A stretch of 64,000 bases of DNA from Trichinella spiralis (Eukaryota > Nematoda > Enoplea > Trichinellida > Trichinellidae): contig CM012953.1 of assembly GCA_000181795.3 (NCBI GenBank), positions 318,211 to 382,210 on the forward strand. The letters are read 5' to 3'. Position 1 is the first letter of the stretch, and every line of letters begins with the position of its first letter. The notes beneath the pieces were generated by a model. That model searched no databases. It was not told where the DNA came from and saw nothing but the letters and a program-made list of their open reading frames with translations. A program made the position numbers and the translations under genes. Positions 45,617 to 57,816 of the stretch are shown piece by piece.

Positions 45617-46037
45617 AAATTTTCAAACCATGCCAGATGGAGATTATAAATATGTATCATGACTTATTTGAATCACTGTATGAAGTTCTGCACTTTGAGT
45701 CCGCTAAAGTCAAGACAGGGTGAAGATCAAGCAAGATCAGAGATCAAAAGCGATCGCTTGTGAATTAGCTTATCTGTAGCGTTTACTTGAATTGCCATCT
45801 ATTTTCATTTCCATTTGCAACCTTTCAATGTATATATTTCAATGGTAACGAAATATTTAAACATTCCGCATCAAAAGCAGCTGCTATGATGTAGCTGATC
45901 TGTTTGATGTTGCATTTCAAATTACATTTGAACTTGGTTATAAGTGAGCATGGAATTTAGCAAGAATTACCATGCACTTATCCATTATTTTACCGTTTAA
46001 TTAACTACAGGGAATTTTTTTCGGCCAAAATCTTATG

Positions 46038-46056
46038 CACTTAACGAAGTTCGACT
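46038..46056 (-). mobile_element. pogo/Tigger-like transposon end (right, tentative)
   Basis: Reading inward on the minus strand, CAGTCGAACTTCGTTA resembles the left end at 44352. If the two pair, the old element is about 1.7 kb and filled with unrelated retroelement debris. Confidence 0.3.
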
Positions 46057-46239
46057 GTATTTTATATGAAATGTATGAACGTCAAACAGGATTTTTCATA
46101 CAAACAGCAAACCTCATCGACATGTATAAAATACATATATGGATGTTTTGTAACAAAAGAAACTTTGTAAATATTAAAGTAAAATTCTTGGATTGCAAAT
46201 AAGAAAGATTTAAATAGAACACTCCCAGTAAAATCAAGA

Positions 46240-46560
46240 AATTCATCAGATGCTAACAACTTAGTATTTGTCACTCCTTGGTTAAGCTTGAAAGCTGCAA
46301 CTGTGAACAATTTGTCACNTGTGCATTCTNCCCTTTGTATTAAAATCGCCTTTACCAACATATGTGATGTGACGAAGAAAAAGCGAAGAATGTTTGANAN
46401 AGGCNTATGCNTTTAATCATGCGTAAAATTAAATGAAATTGCGAGCTAACACGTAACGTTAGCATTAGTGCCATTTGTAACCCGAAAATTGGAAGTGTTG
46501 CCACAGCATTCCAGATTTTTCAAACAGATTATTCAGTATTCTGATATTACCACCCGGAAA
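46240..46560 (+). repeat. Unclassified interspersed repeat, copy 1
   Basis: Shares GATGCTAACA, ACAATTT.TCA, CCCTTTGTA.TT.AAT and GCCATTTGT with 48640-49290 and 61120-61690, in the same orientation. It contains several ambiguous bases. Confidence 0.4.
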
Positions 46561-47152
46561 GTTAACATCCAATCTTGATAAATTTCAACAAGGCAACAAA
46601 TTTATTTACAAACAGTCAGAGCAGATTTATATATCAGGAGGNANATCTNTACTAGACCATTGTTGGCTGTTCTTTACTGTTCTTGCTGCTGCTATTGGTT
46701 AGTGAAAAATAAAATCACCATTTAATTTATTTTTTTGTATTGTTTTTTTCTGAATTATGACTATCGCATTTTGATATAACCGTCACTTTGGTACAATAAA
46801 ATATAGAATAATGATAAAAAATTATTTTTCGNGAATGCTGGATCANGAAAAAAGTAATAAAACTTNCACCCACCAAATAATATATTTNAAATAAACAGAA
46901 TTTTCNAATGAATGACAAAACTTCAAACAAACAATTAAAATTTTTGGAANTATATAAATATTTCCCATTTTTTATGTTACGTCACTATTATTAAAGTTAC
47001 GTAATCCTAAATGGAATATTTGAAACCAATGAAATGAAAAAATATTACAGCTAATCACAACTGAAGAAGTTTGAATTCAATGAGCAATTAGTACAAAGAA
47101 AAACCAATACGANGAAACNANNTCNNNGCNCAANNAAAANGAAANNCNAATA
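46319..47152. other. Low-quality sequence with scattered N bases
   Basis: Isolated N calls occur from 46319 to about 47152, densest at 47113-47149. Frames here are unreliable and no gene is called. Confidence 0.9.
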
Positions 47153-48313
47153 CGAACAAAGCATTTGACGGTCCAATAAAATAGCATGGGCAAAGACCAA
47201 TAAGAAAAAAGTGGGACCGAGTAAAACCACCCCGCTGATCAACAGACTGTTTTCACAGAAACTTTTCTGCTATTCGATATAAGCGCTTCAGAACAAAGCA
47301 AATGTATAGTACAGAAATTTCCATTTTACAACAACAAGCAAAGCAGAACTTTATTGCAATATATACCATGGGCAAGATGGGCATTACAACAATAACGTAT
47401 AAATATGAAAAAAGTCCATTTCTAAACTTGTAGACACTGTGCCATGGCAACCAACTAATCGTTATATTGAAAAAATGGATAAGCTGTAATATTACAATAA
47501 TAATGTGCTACAATAAGCCATTGTTTGTATCTTTATTTATTATTATGATTTGTCCACTTGAGCGTGTGGCATCTCCCTTTGTGTATTGGCTTATGTCCGT
47601 TCTTTGAGATACAAACTGAAATTCATTATTATTAATTCTCATCCTTCGAAAACACATCTCAAACCTACGATACGGAAAATAGCACAATCATTGATGATAA
47701 GCATTGAGGAGTGAAATATGAAAAATAGAATTGACGGTTTTGTTCTTTACAAATTAAATATCTTTATTATCTAATTGCATTATTCTACAAAAATATAGAA
47801 GCAACAAATGAATAGCCTGAAGAAGAGATAACTGAACAAAGAGATGTTAAATAAACGTGTTTATCTAGGTCATTTTTTGTTTTCATAATTTGACATGTAA
47901 TGACTTTTTATGATGGAAACAGACCTAGTCTGGTTCACTAGCTTGACAATGAAGAAAGTTCTGCAGTAATTATTGTGGGCCAGGTCAACAGCATTCAGCA
48001 TGAAGGATTTTCTGAAATTTCACTAGACCAACACACATGTACTGCTGCTAAATATCCCATATGCTAGGCAAAAGCACTTTCAGTTCAATCTGTGCATTAG
48101 CTACGTTACATCTGAGAAATTTTTCACAGATCATCCATATAATGTGAAGTCAGTGCATACTGCACCACAAGCTTCATAACATTACACGCTAATCTACAGA
48201 AGCTGGCATTTCAGTATTTCTGAGCACTCTGATGCCATCTAAATGCACAAGCCATAAATTCATGCCATGATAAATGGTGGTCTGGAATTTTTACAATGCT
48301 GCGGATGCTTTCT

Positions 48314-48510
48314 CAAATAAACTCATTATCTGACCAAGGCAGTGAACTCCATGATATTGCACAATTATTGTTCACTCTCAACAATGGGAATGAAAATTTT
48401 GGCAGTACATGAAAGACCAGTTTATGCTCCTTGGTTGGTGACCAGGGTAATCAACTATGATCATATTTTGTCAGAGCATATGCGGTGCTTGAGCAAGATA
48501 ACGGACACAC
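48314..48510 (+). repeat. Diverged interspersed repeat, copy b
   Basis: Partner of 22101-22300. The shared stretch starts near AAATAAACTCATTATCTGAC and fades near AAGATAACGGACAC. A 60-codon frame here partly parallels one in copy a (LHNYCS.STMG facing VRNYCAPGIMG) but is broken there, so it is not called as a gene. Confidence 0.4.
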
Positions 48511-48639
48511 TCGTGATGAAGTGAACTTAAGATGAAAAATAATTTGCTTTCAGTTTCGTTTGGTGAAATCATTTCGAAATGCAACAGATATTTTTTGATC
48601 TGGAGTGTTGAACCATAGTAATACAACAATTGCAACTTC

Positions 48640-49290
48640 AATGTTTAATCAACCCAGTAGTCAGTTTTACTTTAGATATTGAAAAACAAATTTAATACCC
48701 TTTACACAAAATGTATAATCACAAATTTCTATTTTAAACAAAATTCCAGATTTTATTTTTTATATAAATGATACATAAGAAAAAAAACAATAACTCTTGT
48801 TAACAGGAACGAAAGAAACATTGAAGAGAATGAAGATATAAAATTCTCATCCAAACTTGAAATATTTTCAGCGAACAGAAAATATTAAGATGCTAACATT
48901 CAGCAATCACCACTTCTAGTTTTAGCCGAAAATTACTGCTGTAGACAATTTATCAATTGTAGATTTTCCCTTTGTACTTGAATAGCCCTTAGCTGCTCTT
49001 CAGAGAAATTTCTGACAAACGGAAAAACACTTATGCATCAATCTCATATAACTGCTAGCTAAAACGTAATTTATCTGATGAGAGAAACAACTGTTTGTTG
49101 ACATTCTTTGAAACAGTATTTATCAACGCGGATGGATAAAAGTAAAGCACTTTGAAAACAGAAAGAAAGCGATGAACAGCACCAACCAAGCACAAAAGCG
49201 CTTAAAGCTGCTTCAAATTCACTTTGCAGTGGACATCGCATTGTTTGATGTCAGCATATGTGCGCCATTTGTCTGTGATTAATAATCTTC
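48640..49290 (+). repeat. Unclassified interspersed repeat, copy 2
   Basis: Aligns over most of its length with 61120-61690: TTGAATAGCCCTTAGCT, GCTAGCTAAAACGTAATTTA, TTGACATTCTTTGAAACA and GATGGATAAAAGTAAAGCAC are shared. It lies just upstream of the MULE gene at 49478. Confidence 0.7.
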
Positions 49291-49477
49291 TGTCAACATC
49301 AACAAAAGGCGTTGCGCTACAACGAATATCACAAAAGTTGATCTTAAATTGTAGATAAGATGAGAATGAAAACTTAATGTTGCAAAATGGTTATTTAAAA
49401 CGGAGTTCAAAACCGTTGAATTTATTTTCCGTGGTTTTCCGTGTAGTTCAGTGCTTCGTATTTGAGAGTTGTTAATA

Positions 49478-50515
49478 ATGGAGAGTGATGAAATTCAGTT
49501 TGTTTCTACTCAAAGGAACCAACAAAAATTGGTGTACAGAGGAAGGTGTTACACCCTCAAGCGGACGAATCGCAATGACAAATGCTGGATATGTGCATCA
49601 GTAAACAGAATTATTTTATTATAGCACGTTGTTATTATTGTGCAGTATCATGAGCTTGCAATTTCGTTTCCAATTTAGGGAATGAGACGCTGCCGTGGCA
49701 CACTGTCCACAAATCTGGAGGCCACAGAAGTCATCCGCTTATGTGAGCATGCGGAAAGCTGCCCGGTAAACCCTGACGCATTTTACCATCACCAGCAGCT
49801 TGCCGAGTTGAGACGGCTGGCCTCAGAAGACACGAGACCGGTGATGGAAATATACATTGAACTGGCGAGCAATGCCTCCACTAGCTCAGATACTGCCGCT
49901 TATTTCCCATCGTGGGAGCAGGCCCGAAACACAATGTACTACAGCCGGGCCAAGAGATACCAACGACTTCCGGCCAGGCGGCAGGATCTGCGGCTCACTG
50001 CCGAGAAGAGAACAACAACATCCGGTGCGCAATTTTTAATGTATCATTCGCGGACCAATGAATGATATATTAATTTTTGCCACCGGGCTGGTGTGAGACT
50101 GCTGGCTCAAAGTAACTGCTGGTGTGTGGGGATGGGACGTTTAAGATTGTTCCATCCTGGTACCAGCAGTTGTTTACCCTTCATGTGTTCATCAGGGGTA
50201 AACTGCTACCCGTCATATATTGTTTGACTGTTAGGAAAGATCTGCCCACGTATAGTTGGATATTTGAAATGCTCCATTCCAAAGCGGAAGAACTTGGCGT
50301 CCAACTTGATCCGGCAAAATTTGTTTGTGATTTCAAAATAGCCTTGATCCCGGCCATTCAAGGCAACTTTCCCAACACCCGGATGCAAGGTTGTTTCTTC
50401 CACTTTTGCCAAGCCGTGCTTCGGCAGGTCGGCCGGCTTGGCTTAAGAACTGATTTTAATAATCAGGAAATAAGAAAAAAGAGTAAAAATGCTAATGGCA
50501 TTAGCATTTTTGCCA
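49478..50515 (+). pseudogene. FLYWCH-MULE transposase, broken copy
   Basis: Exon 1 (49478-49600) begins MESDEIQFVSTQRNQQ and starts a FLYWCH zinc finger (KLVYRGRCYTLKR, then KCWICAS). After an intron of 78 bases exon 2 (from 49679) completes it (MRRCRGTLSTN, then CEHAESC). The MULE core follows with GDGTFKIVPSWYQQLF, VCDFKIALIPAIQGNF and GCFFHFCQAVLRQV; in the intact relative the second of these reads CDFETAF. At least two frameshifts (near 50064 and 50110) and another near 50490 break it. Similarity to the copy at 59416-60875 stops near 50515, where an LTR-like sequence begins. It once encoded a cut-and-paste transposase. Confidence 0.75.
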
Positions 50516-50526
50516 GTAAACCTTGT

Positions 50527-51059
50527 ACCCGCGGGTTTCGAAATCTTAAATGTTGGGGCGTCGGGTCAAGTGGAAACCTTGTTCCAGTACTAGCACCTTT
50601 GAACTATTCATTATTGTTGTATATATTTTTTATTCCTACTGATTGTATTGTTTGTCTTTGTCCATTGTATATATTGTAATATAGTGCAGCGGACACGGAC
50701 CGAACTAATGAGATCTTTCCTGCAGAAAATGAAGGCGAAGAACACTGAAGCTGCAGTATGAAGAATAATATATGAAGATCGGAGGAGCAGTACGGTAAGG
50801 GTTGTTTACAGGAGGGTTGGCAAGTTGCCAGAAGTGAGTGCTCGTGTTTTACATCGTCGTCGATCCTGGTTTCCGATTGTCTAATAAAGTATGTACTCAT
50901 TGCTTGTTCTTTTGTTGTCGCAATGCCATCAGGAAAGCGCGAGACTGAGCGAAAGGGAAATGCACCAGTCAATACCGGCCCGTCGCCAAATAGCGATGGA
51001 CGCGCCAATAACCCGGTGGAAGAAGCGGAGGAGCCCGCTCGAGGTAGCGGCTCGTTACA
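50527..51059 (+). repeat. Ty3/gypsy-type LTR truncating the MULE copy
   Basis: The block runs from about TGTACCCGCGGG to CTCGTTACA, with an AATAAAG near 50884. An ATG at 50923 opens MPSGKRETERKG, which continues to GSGSLQ at the LTR end and parallels the LTR-encoded gag start of the 29-kb element (also ending SGSLQ). No primer binding site follows and no target duplication is visible, so this is a solo or partial LTR; the left boundary is uncertain. Confidence 0.5.
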
Positions 51060-51200
51060 ATAGTTCAGATTTGTTTGTTGTTAATTCTTATTGATTGTTG
51101 GTTATTGTTGATTCTCATTGTTGTTGTTAATCTTTATTGATTGTTGTTGTAACATGAAGCTGTATACTATATATTTGCCTAATTCGGAAGCGCATGTAGC
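51060..51200 (+). repeat. TTG/TTA-rich simple sequence
   Basis: Imperfect repeats of GTTGTTGTTAAT and TTATTGATTGTTG over about 100 bases next to the LTR end. Confidence 0.5.
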
Positions 51201-51614
51201 GAAAAGCAGAAATGTTTCTGTGCAAAGCAGTCTGCTGATTAGCATATATGTGAAGAAATATAATGACAAAAGCAAGTTATGTTAAAAATGAAATGTAAAA
51301 CTGAAGAATCATTAATGTTATTGGCTAAGATGACCACTTATTTAAAGCCAATTTAAATATTGCAAAACGTCTTTTTAAATGCTGCTCTTAACAATATACA
51401 CAAAGAATACGCAAATGTAAAGAAGTTAAACATTAGTTTTAAGCATGTTAACTTTGTTATTGTTATAATTCCTTTAACGCAATACAAGATAGCTAACACC
51501 ATATCTTAAAAAGCTGCGTTTTAAAAAATAGTAAATGCTTCTTTATGTCCATATAAGGTAATTTGATGGTAATGCACCCAAATTTGGAAAAGGGTTGATA
51601 AACAACAAGCACCC

Positions 51615-51785
51615 AATCCTTGATCGAAGCTTAATAGCTAATTAAATGGCAAAGTTATTCGCCTAATCACTTATCATAAAAATTAGCTAATAAAGTAGTA
51701 AAATCTATTAGCCAATTACCGATCAATCGCGTGCAACCTATCAGCGTACACACAATCACAAAAAAGGGGCGGAGTTTGTGGAAAT
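51615..51785 (+). repeat. Fourth copy of the foldback-family arm
   Basis: TAGCTAATAAAGTAGTAAAA, then GCCAATTACCGATCAATC, then CACAATCACAAAAAAGGGGC match the arms at 36972-37133 and 37303-37460, about 14 kb away. Confidence 0.6.
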
Positions 51786-52453
51786 TAGGTCTTGGATGAG
51801 TTCAGAATAGCCGGAAGCAACATTTTATCAGTTTGTTACATCAAATGGGAAGCAACATTGCAGTATGCATGTCTGTCTATCAGTTTTTACCATGGACATT
51901 TTTGCACCAAATCTGGATCAACGTATTGTTTAAAATTACACAAAACTGTTTATGAAAAACAAAGTAATTTTTGATAATTGAAGTGTGCTTTTAATTCAGC
52001 TATTAACTTTTGATGAAACTGATTCTTCAGCTACTTCTGAAAGGACAGTTTCCAGCAAACGAGAATTCAGTTTTACATCTACTGCACAGGAAACGTTGGT
52101 TTCATTAAAATGTTTCCATAAAAAACGCAGTACTTCTATATATTAAAAATGACTGTCGTATGAATGAACTGCTTTACTGAAGCAAAGATGCTCATGCTTG
52201 TTCAATAAGAACATGAATAGCAAAAGAACTGCTTTAAATCAACTGCAAATTCAAGTTCAATAATTTAATTTCATTATTTATATAATGCATCCAAATTAAA
52301 AATAAATACATTCGTTGTTCTACATACCAATCCAAATTTGCATAATAATTGAAGTCGAAAACTTCAGATTAAAATAATGAATCATAACTAATGAAGAGTT
52401 GAATTCAAAATATGTCATTAGCATAGAGCAGAAATCAAATGCATACATTGTTG

Positions 52454-55400
52454 CTACACTTGTTTTCCCAAAAAGTCATCAACAAGAGCGCTCAAATTCT
52501 TTGCATGATTGACCTAAACAAAATAAATCATCGCTAAAATCACAGTTTATAAAATAATGTCATCATTAAAAATTAAAAATACATTTAAAAATTATTATTC
52601 GTGCTATTTCAATTACGCAATTACATTAAAATCTCGTTATTGATAAAATAAAAGTAACAATGGCTCTAATTGTAAGATTCAAATGTAAAAATAACTGTAT
52701 AATGTAGCATCGGTACCTTTTGTTCTTGTTCTTTTCTCAGAGTTTCCAGATGCACGTGTTGTTTTCGAACTGTCATTTTAAGAGAAACTATTTCATCTTT
52801 TTCTCTGTTAATGTCTTCTCGACATGCTTTATAGCATCTTAAACAAAATATATATGTTTATACGATAACTAATGCACACTATATATAACACATATACATA
52901 TGTATCTATATGCAATAATAATAATGCTCACTCTACTATTTCTTTTTTGCAAGATTCTCTGAATGTTTCAAAATCTTCTACGGAAATGCGTAACTGTTCT
53001 CTCAGCTCTGATAGTTGTTTACGCATTGCAGATTCTTTCTAATATCAAAATTCATTAAATGAAAAAGAAATAATATACAGATAATCATTCCAAACAAATA
53101 AATAATCTGTCAGTTCGAATCTCTGTGATTCAAAATAAAACGCAGTACAATATAGATTATCAAACTGATTTTGAAAATTTCTACATGTAATAATTTATAC
53201 CTTCTTGCATTCTAAGATACTTTCACGAATCCTTTGATCACAATCTAAAAGTTTAGCTATAACATCTTCGGCTGATTTCAAATCCTGGAGAGTCTGCAAA
53301 AATACGAAATTAAACAACGAACATCAAAATTTTCAACTTTTACTTTGTAACGCTCATTGTTCACATCAGTCAATTGCCTCTGCTGTGCTTCTAAAAATCA
53401 ACCACAATCATTTACCAACCGCTTATAACAAAAAAATCAGGAAATTTTTATTCTATGAATAAAACCTTAACTTTAAATAATTTTTAAAAAGAAACACATG
53501 AAAATCTGCTGATGAATAAACTTTAGCAAATAATTTTACTGAACAAAATGATACTTACTGATAAAATTTCAACTACTGAAAAGTGCACATACCTTTTGCC
53601 ATTTTCATTTTTATCTCGTAATTTTCTTTTTCCTGACTAAAAAATTATTTCACAGTTTAAATGCTGCATTCAAATTTTAACTTTCGAAAAAACCTCAATT
53701 TTTTCAATTCATTGTCAACAGATGTTGCTTCGGATATCAATTGTCGACGCTCCTCATTCATCTGTTCCAAACGCAAACGATTCTCCTGACTTTTCAACAT
53801 CAGCAATTTCAATTCATCGTCATTTCTCTTAGCAAGGTCACACTAAAACATAAAGCCCAATAAAATATGCAAAATTTACAATTCAGCCAAATGTAAACTT
53901 GTATATTTTCATTCATTTCATTGCATTCATTTTTCTCCAAGTCATTTTTCATTAAATTTGAATGAAAGGTCTCATTTTTCTCAGAGTTCAACGTATTCTC
54001 AGCTTCATCCCTAAACAGAGCGGTTATATAAATTAAAATAACAAGAAAACGCATATTATATTACATTACATTATCACTCACCAGCTAATTAGTAAATTTT
54101 CATCATTATCAGCAGTTTTTACAGATTTTGTTTCATCTTTCATTTTCAAAACAATGTTTGTCGGTACTTTGTTTTCCTCCACTTTCTGCAATTCCCCAAC
54201 TGACAGTGGATCAAATTTAACAAACAGTGAATCTCTTCGAAATGTGTCGTTTTTAGATACTGCATTTTTTGAGCACATTTTTTCAAGATATTCAAATGCC
54301 ATTGTATTGTTAATAAAATCAACTTCTTCACAATGAGCAATTTTATCAGAATATTTGTTTTTCACAATTCGTTCCTGCATCTGAAAAATTAAACTAGACA
54401 ATTGGCGGCATCCCATCTTGCCTGATGCATTTTATGGAGTTTTATATTCAAATATTAGAAAACAATTATTATCACATTTTTTCAAAATTCAACTATTAAA
54501 TATGTCAAAAATTGCATTATTTTACAACTTCATAAATTGTTACATCTAAACATTAAAAATTAAAGTTATATATATATATACCCATTTTATAATTTAATTT
54601 TGAGCAGTTATAACCATCAGCAAAAAGTAGCATAATTTTCCAATTTACATCGTAATTATTACTTTTAAAGTTCTATAATATGAAATATAAAAAAATATTC
54701 GTAGCATATTTTAACTGGAATATTTAACCAGCAAACAGTTACATTTCAAGGTAAAATAATGAAATTTAATTATTCTCAATTTCTGGAAAAAATATCAAAA
54801 TATACACCTGAAGTCTGCTTATAATAATCAAATAAAATACATAGTATTATAAATTACGTATATCACAGTAAACTCAAAGTTATTAGCAAAACAAATGAAC
54901 TTTTTATAAAACTGATTGCATACTTAAACTCTCCATAATTCCAAATAATGAAACCACTGCAATTATTACCAACACGCAACAAAATACAACTTCTACATAA
55001 CATGTAAAACTAACTGTAAACTAAATAAAATGATTAGCAATACCTTGTCCATTTCGATGAGATTTTCTGAGATTTCAACAAATGGAGCTGTTGCCGAAAA
55101 GTCATTCATTGCGGTCGTTTTGGTTTTCATATTTCTAGTACACATCAATAAATCTCATAACTGTATGCTCAAAACAAAATTCTTTCCAGCCTCAAGAATA
55201 TATATACAAAGATTAACTTTAACGAATAAATAATGAAAAAATAAAATGTTATAACGAAAAAAGGTTAATTTTACAACTAACAGTGTAAAATAATTTTTTA
55301 AGCATAATAAAATCCATAATCTTTTAAAAAATAGAGCATTCTTAGATTTTATAAAAAATAAATTATCAAATTTGAAAAATGCAATGAGCATTAACCACAA

Positions 55401-56444
55401 ACAAATTAAAATATAATTCAACTGAAATTTCTTGAAATTAAAATTGCAAAACATTAGACGCAATTGCTAGATTAGACATTCTTTTTTCGATAAATGTAGT
55501 CAATTACCTTTCGATAATAGGATTCTGAACATTAGCATCAAACAGTGGAGCAGCTCCAAATGAATCGTCTTTAGAAAGCAGTGGATCAAATCTTTGAAAT
55601 ATAGACTGTCTACGTAAATCATCGTCAAATCTTTTTCCACAATCAGTTGACAAGTGCTCCAAAAACTTTATTGAAAATGTATTATTAAGCACTGCATCCA
55701 GACCAACATTCATCTGCCTTCTTTCTTCGCCCAAAAATTTAAAAAACATAACTAAATATCATAAAATATTTAACTGAAATGATTTTATTACTTCTTCGTG
55801 CGCATTACACTTCGTTGATTTCAGCTTTGCCTGCTAAAAATAAACTTTTAAAGCTATGAAAATAAACCCTAAATTTCCTGATGCCATTTCAAATAAAGAA
55901 GATAAGTGAAGTTTCATGAAAAAAAATTATTTGCAAATTCTCATGTTACTAAACTCAAACTTTGAAAATTCAAGATCAATAAGTTCTAAGCTACCATACA
56001 AACATTAAAATTTCAACAGCTCTGCTGAACATGAAGTTAGACCAATTTCATTATTCTTTAGATAATGTAAAACTGAAAACTTTAAATAAAAATTATTATA
56101 ATGATCAGAATTCAATTATAATAACAAACCATATCAGAAAGTCTTTTCGGCCTTTCCAACATACAAGCTGCAGGATCATATTCATTCGCATTAGATTTCA
56201 AATTAACATTTCCAGGCAAAGCGTTTTCTTTCTCTGATTCTAAAAGTGTTTTATTTTGATCGTAATCCATACTGCTTTCTAAAATATCTATATAGTGAGC
56301 AAATTAGTAATTAACAAAAAGTACAAAAAACAACAAACCTAATGAACTACGTAATTCACTTGTGGTTTCAAAAGCTGTCTTGAAAGAATTATCAGAACTA
56401 TAGTTCTCCACAGAACAATAACTCACATCGGAATCAGAACTCAT
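52454..56444 (-). CDS. TACC-family (transforming acidic coiled-coil) protein
   Basis: About fourteen exons on the minus strand: 56339-56444, 56130-56278, 55792-55833, 55508-55713 or 55751, 55044-55134, 54082-54380, 53899-54010, 53694-53842, 53593-53636, 53344-53390, 53201-53293, 52932-53038, 52717-52837 and 52454-52513. With the exon 4 acceptor at CAG|ATGAATG the total is in phase at 541 residues; the stronger TTTAG acceptor (exon to 55751) breaks the frame. The N-terminal half is acidic and serine-rich and holds two copies of a motif, LRRQSIFQRFDPLLS and FRRDSLFVKFDPLSV, matching the R.SL..KFDPLL signature of TACC proteins. The C-terminal 240 residues are coiled coil, starting CDLAKRNDDELKLLML and ending KNLSALVDDFLGKQ. 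TACC proteins act with XMAP215 at centrosomes and microtubule plus ends. Confidence 0.72.
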
Positions 56445-57212
56445 GAATTAACTGTTTTCTAAACAATTACCTTGAGGCGAAGGACACAATTACAGTGATT
56501 TTCGCGGGCTTATAAATGATTTTCAGGTACATATAAAATTTGCTACCCTAAATAAAATGTTTTTTAGTTTCATAAATTCATTCTATTTATTATAATAATA
56601 TAATAAATATGTGCTGCAATGAAATAAAGAATATATGATATATAAATAATAAATAACGTTATTGCATTTCACAATAAACAAGGAAAATCCTTTCACTTGA
56701 AAATTATACAGTAATGGGGCACATGTTAGTGTATGATTTTCAGGCACGTAAAGCGATTCTAAAAGGTTTAAGCTGAATATTTACATTTCTAGCGGACAGA
56801 ATGCACAGATTCTATTAAGAAAATTTGATCATGAAAAAGTGACTGAAAAAAATACAACAGCGTTAGTTCTAAGTATATTTCCACAAAGTTGTTTACGAAT
56901 CAAAAATGTGAATTTTTTCATTTTTTCATTTTTATTTTTATATTTTTTTAATATATCGTGCTTACTATTTTTGACCGCTCGATTCTGGTTTCGGCTTTTG
57001 TATGGTCTTCTCTGATTGGCTGATGTAGATAGGTCCCTAATTGGCTATTCACTTCTGCTATTTCATTGGCTACTCAACGTTCATCTGTGATTGGTTGAGG
57101 GTTCGTTACTAAATTTTTACCAAATGTAGCTAATGTAGTAATAATTTGCCTTTTCTATTTTTAATGTCATTGCTCTGTTTGTTCTGTAACCAGCGTCGTT
57201 ATCATTTGATCC
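56445..57212. other. AT-rich spacer upstream of the TACC gene
   Basis: No gene seen. Between 57008 and 57105 four ATTGGCT/ATTGGTT boxes (CCAAT in reverse) occur within 100 bases, possibly promoter elements or part of a repeat. Confidence 0.35.
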
Positions 57213-57490
57213 TGTAACGAGCCGCTCACTCATGCGGGCTCGTTCGTCACCCCAACCGAGCTATAAACACAGTAGCATCGACCGGCGGTTTCTTCCGCGC
57301 CGTCAGGTGCTCCCTCTGGCTTCCGCCGCCTCTGCTGCCCTTTCTTCCGGGTTCGCGCTTCCCCGATGACATTGCCGCATTCACAACACAGGTAAAGAGA
57401 ATAATGTTTAAACAACTCTGAACAAGGACCGTCACCAATCCACCATAGTAAAATTCCAGAATCAACGCTCGTTCACCCGCTACAACCACC
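57213..57490 (-). repeat. Ty3/gypsy-type LTR fragment, minus strand
   Basis: GC-rich island whose edge reads TGTAACGAGCCGCT on the plus strand, i.e. AGCGGCTCGTTACA at the 3' end on the minus strand, as in the LTR ending at 51059. On the minus strand ATG at 57372 opens MSSGKREPGRKG, paralleling MPSGKRETERKG at 50923. A frameshift separates this from the conserved SGSLQ at the end. No internal region follows. Confidence 0.5.
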
Positions 57491-57807
57491 GTAAAACCGT
57501 AATACTTTTCTGATGTTCAAGTATCACTCTGTTTACGGTAGCTTCTCTGCTCTTGTTCCACATCGTCCGCTACATTGCATAAACAATGCAACTACGAATT
57601 TTATCCATCTTCGTGAGAAATTTTCTATAAACAATACCGCTGAAATTTCAACAAAAGTGGTTAATTTTGCCTTTTTTGTAATCAATGCTGCAAATTTTTA
57701 TGATGCGCGAGGTAAATGTGAATAAAACATGTTTGTTTATGTTATAACTTCAATTAATTTAATTCATTTAACTATATACTGTGAAATTTTCGTGTTACTT
57801 ACTTCAA

Positions 57808-57816
57808 CTTTATGTC
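57808..57816 (+). repeat. Target duplication of the outer MULE (left)
   Basis: CTTTATGTC, repeated exactly at 62528-62536 on the other side of the element. Confidence 0.75.

Noticed and set aside
53110-53130. GTTCGAATCTC as a tRNA T-loop
   Set aside because: No acceptor, D or anticodon arm can be folded around it, and it lies in a TACC intron.
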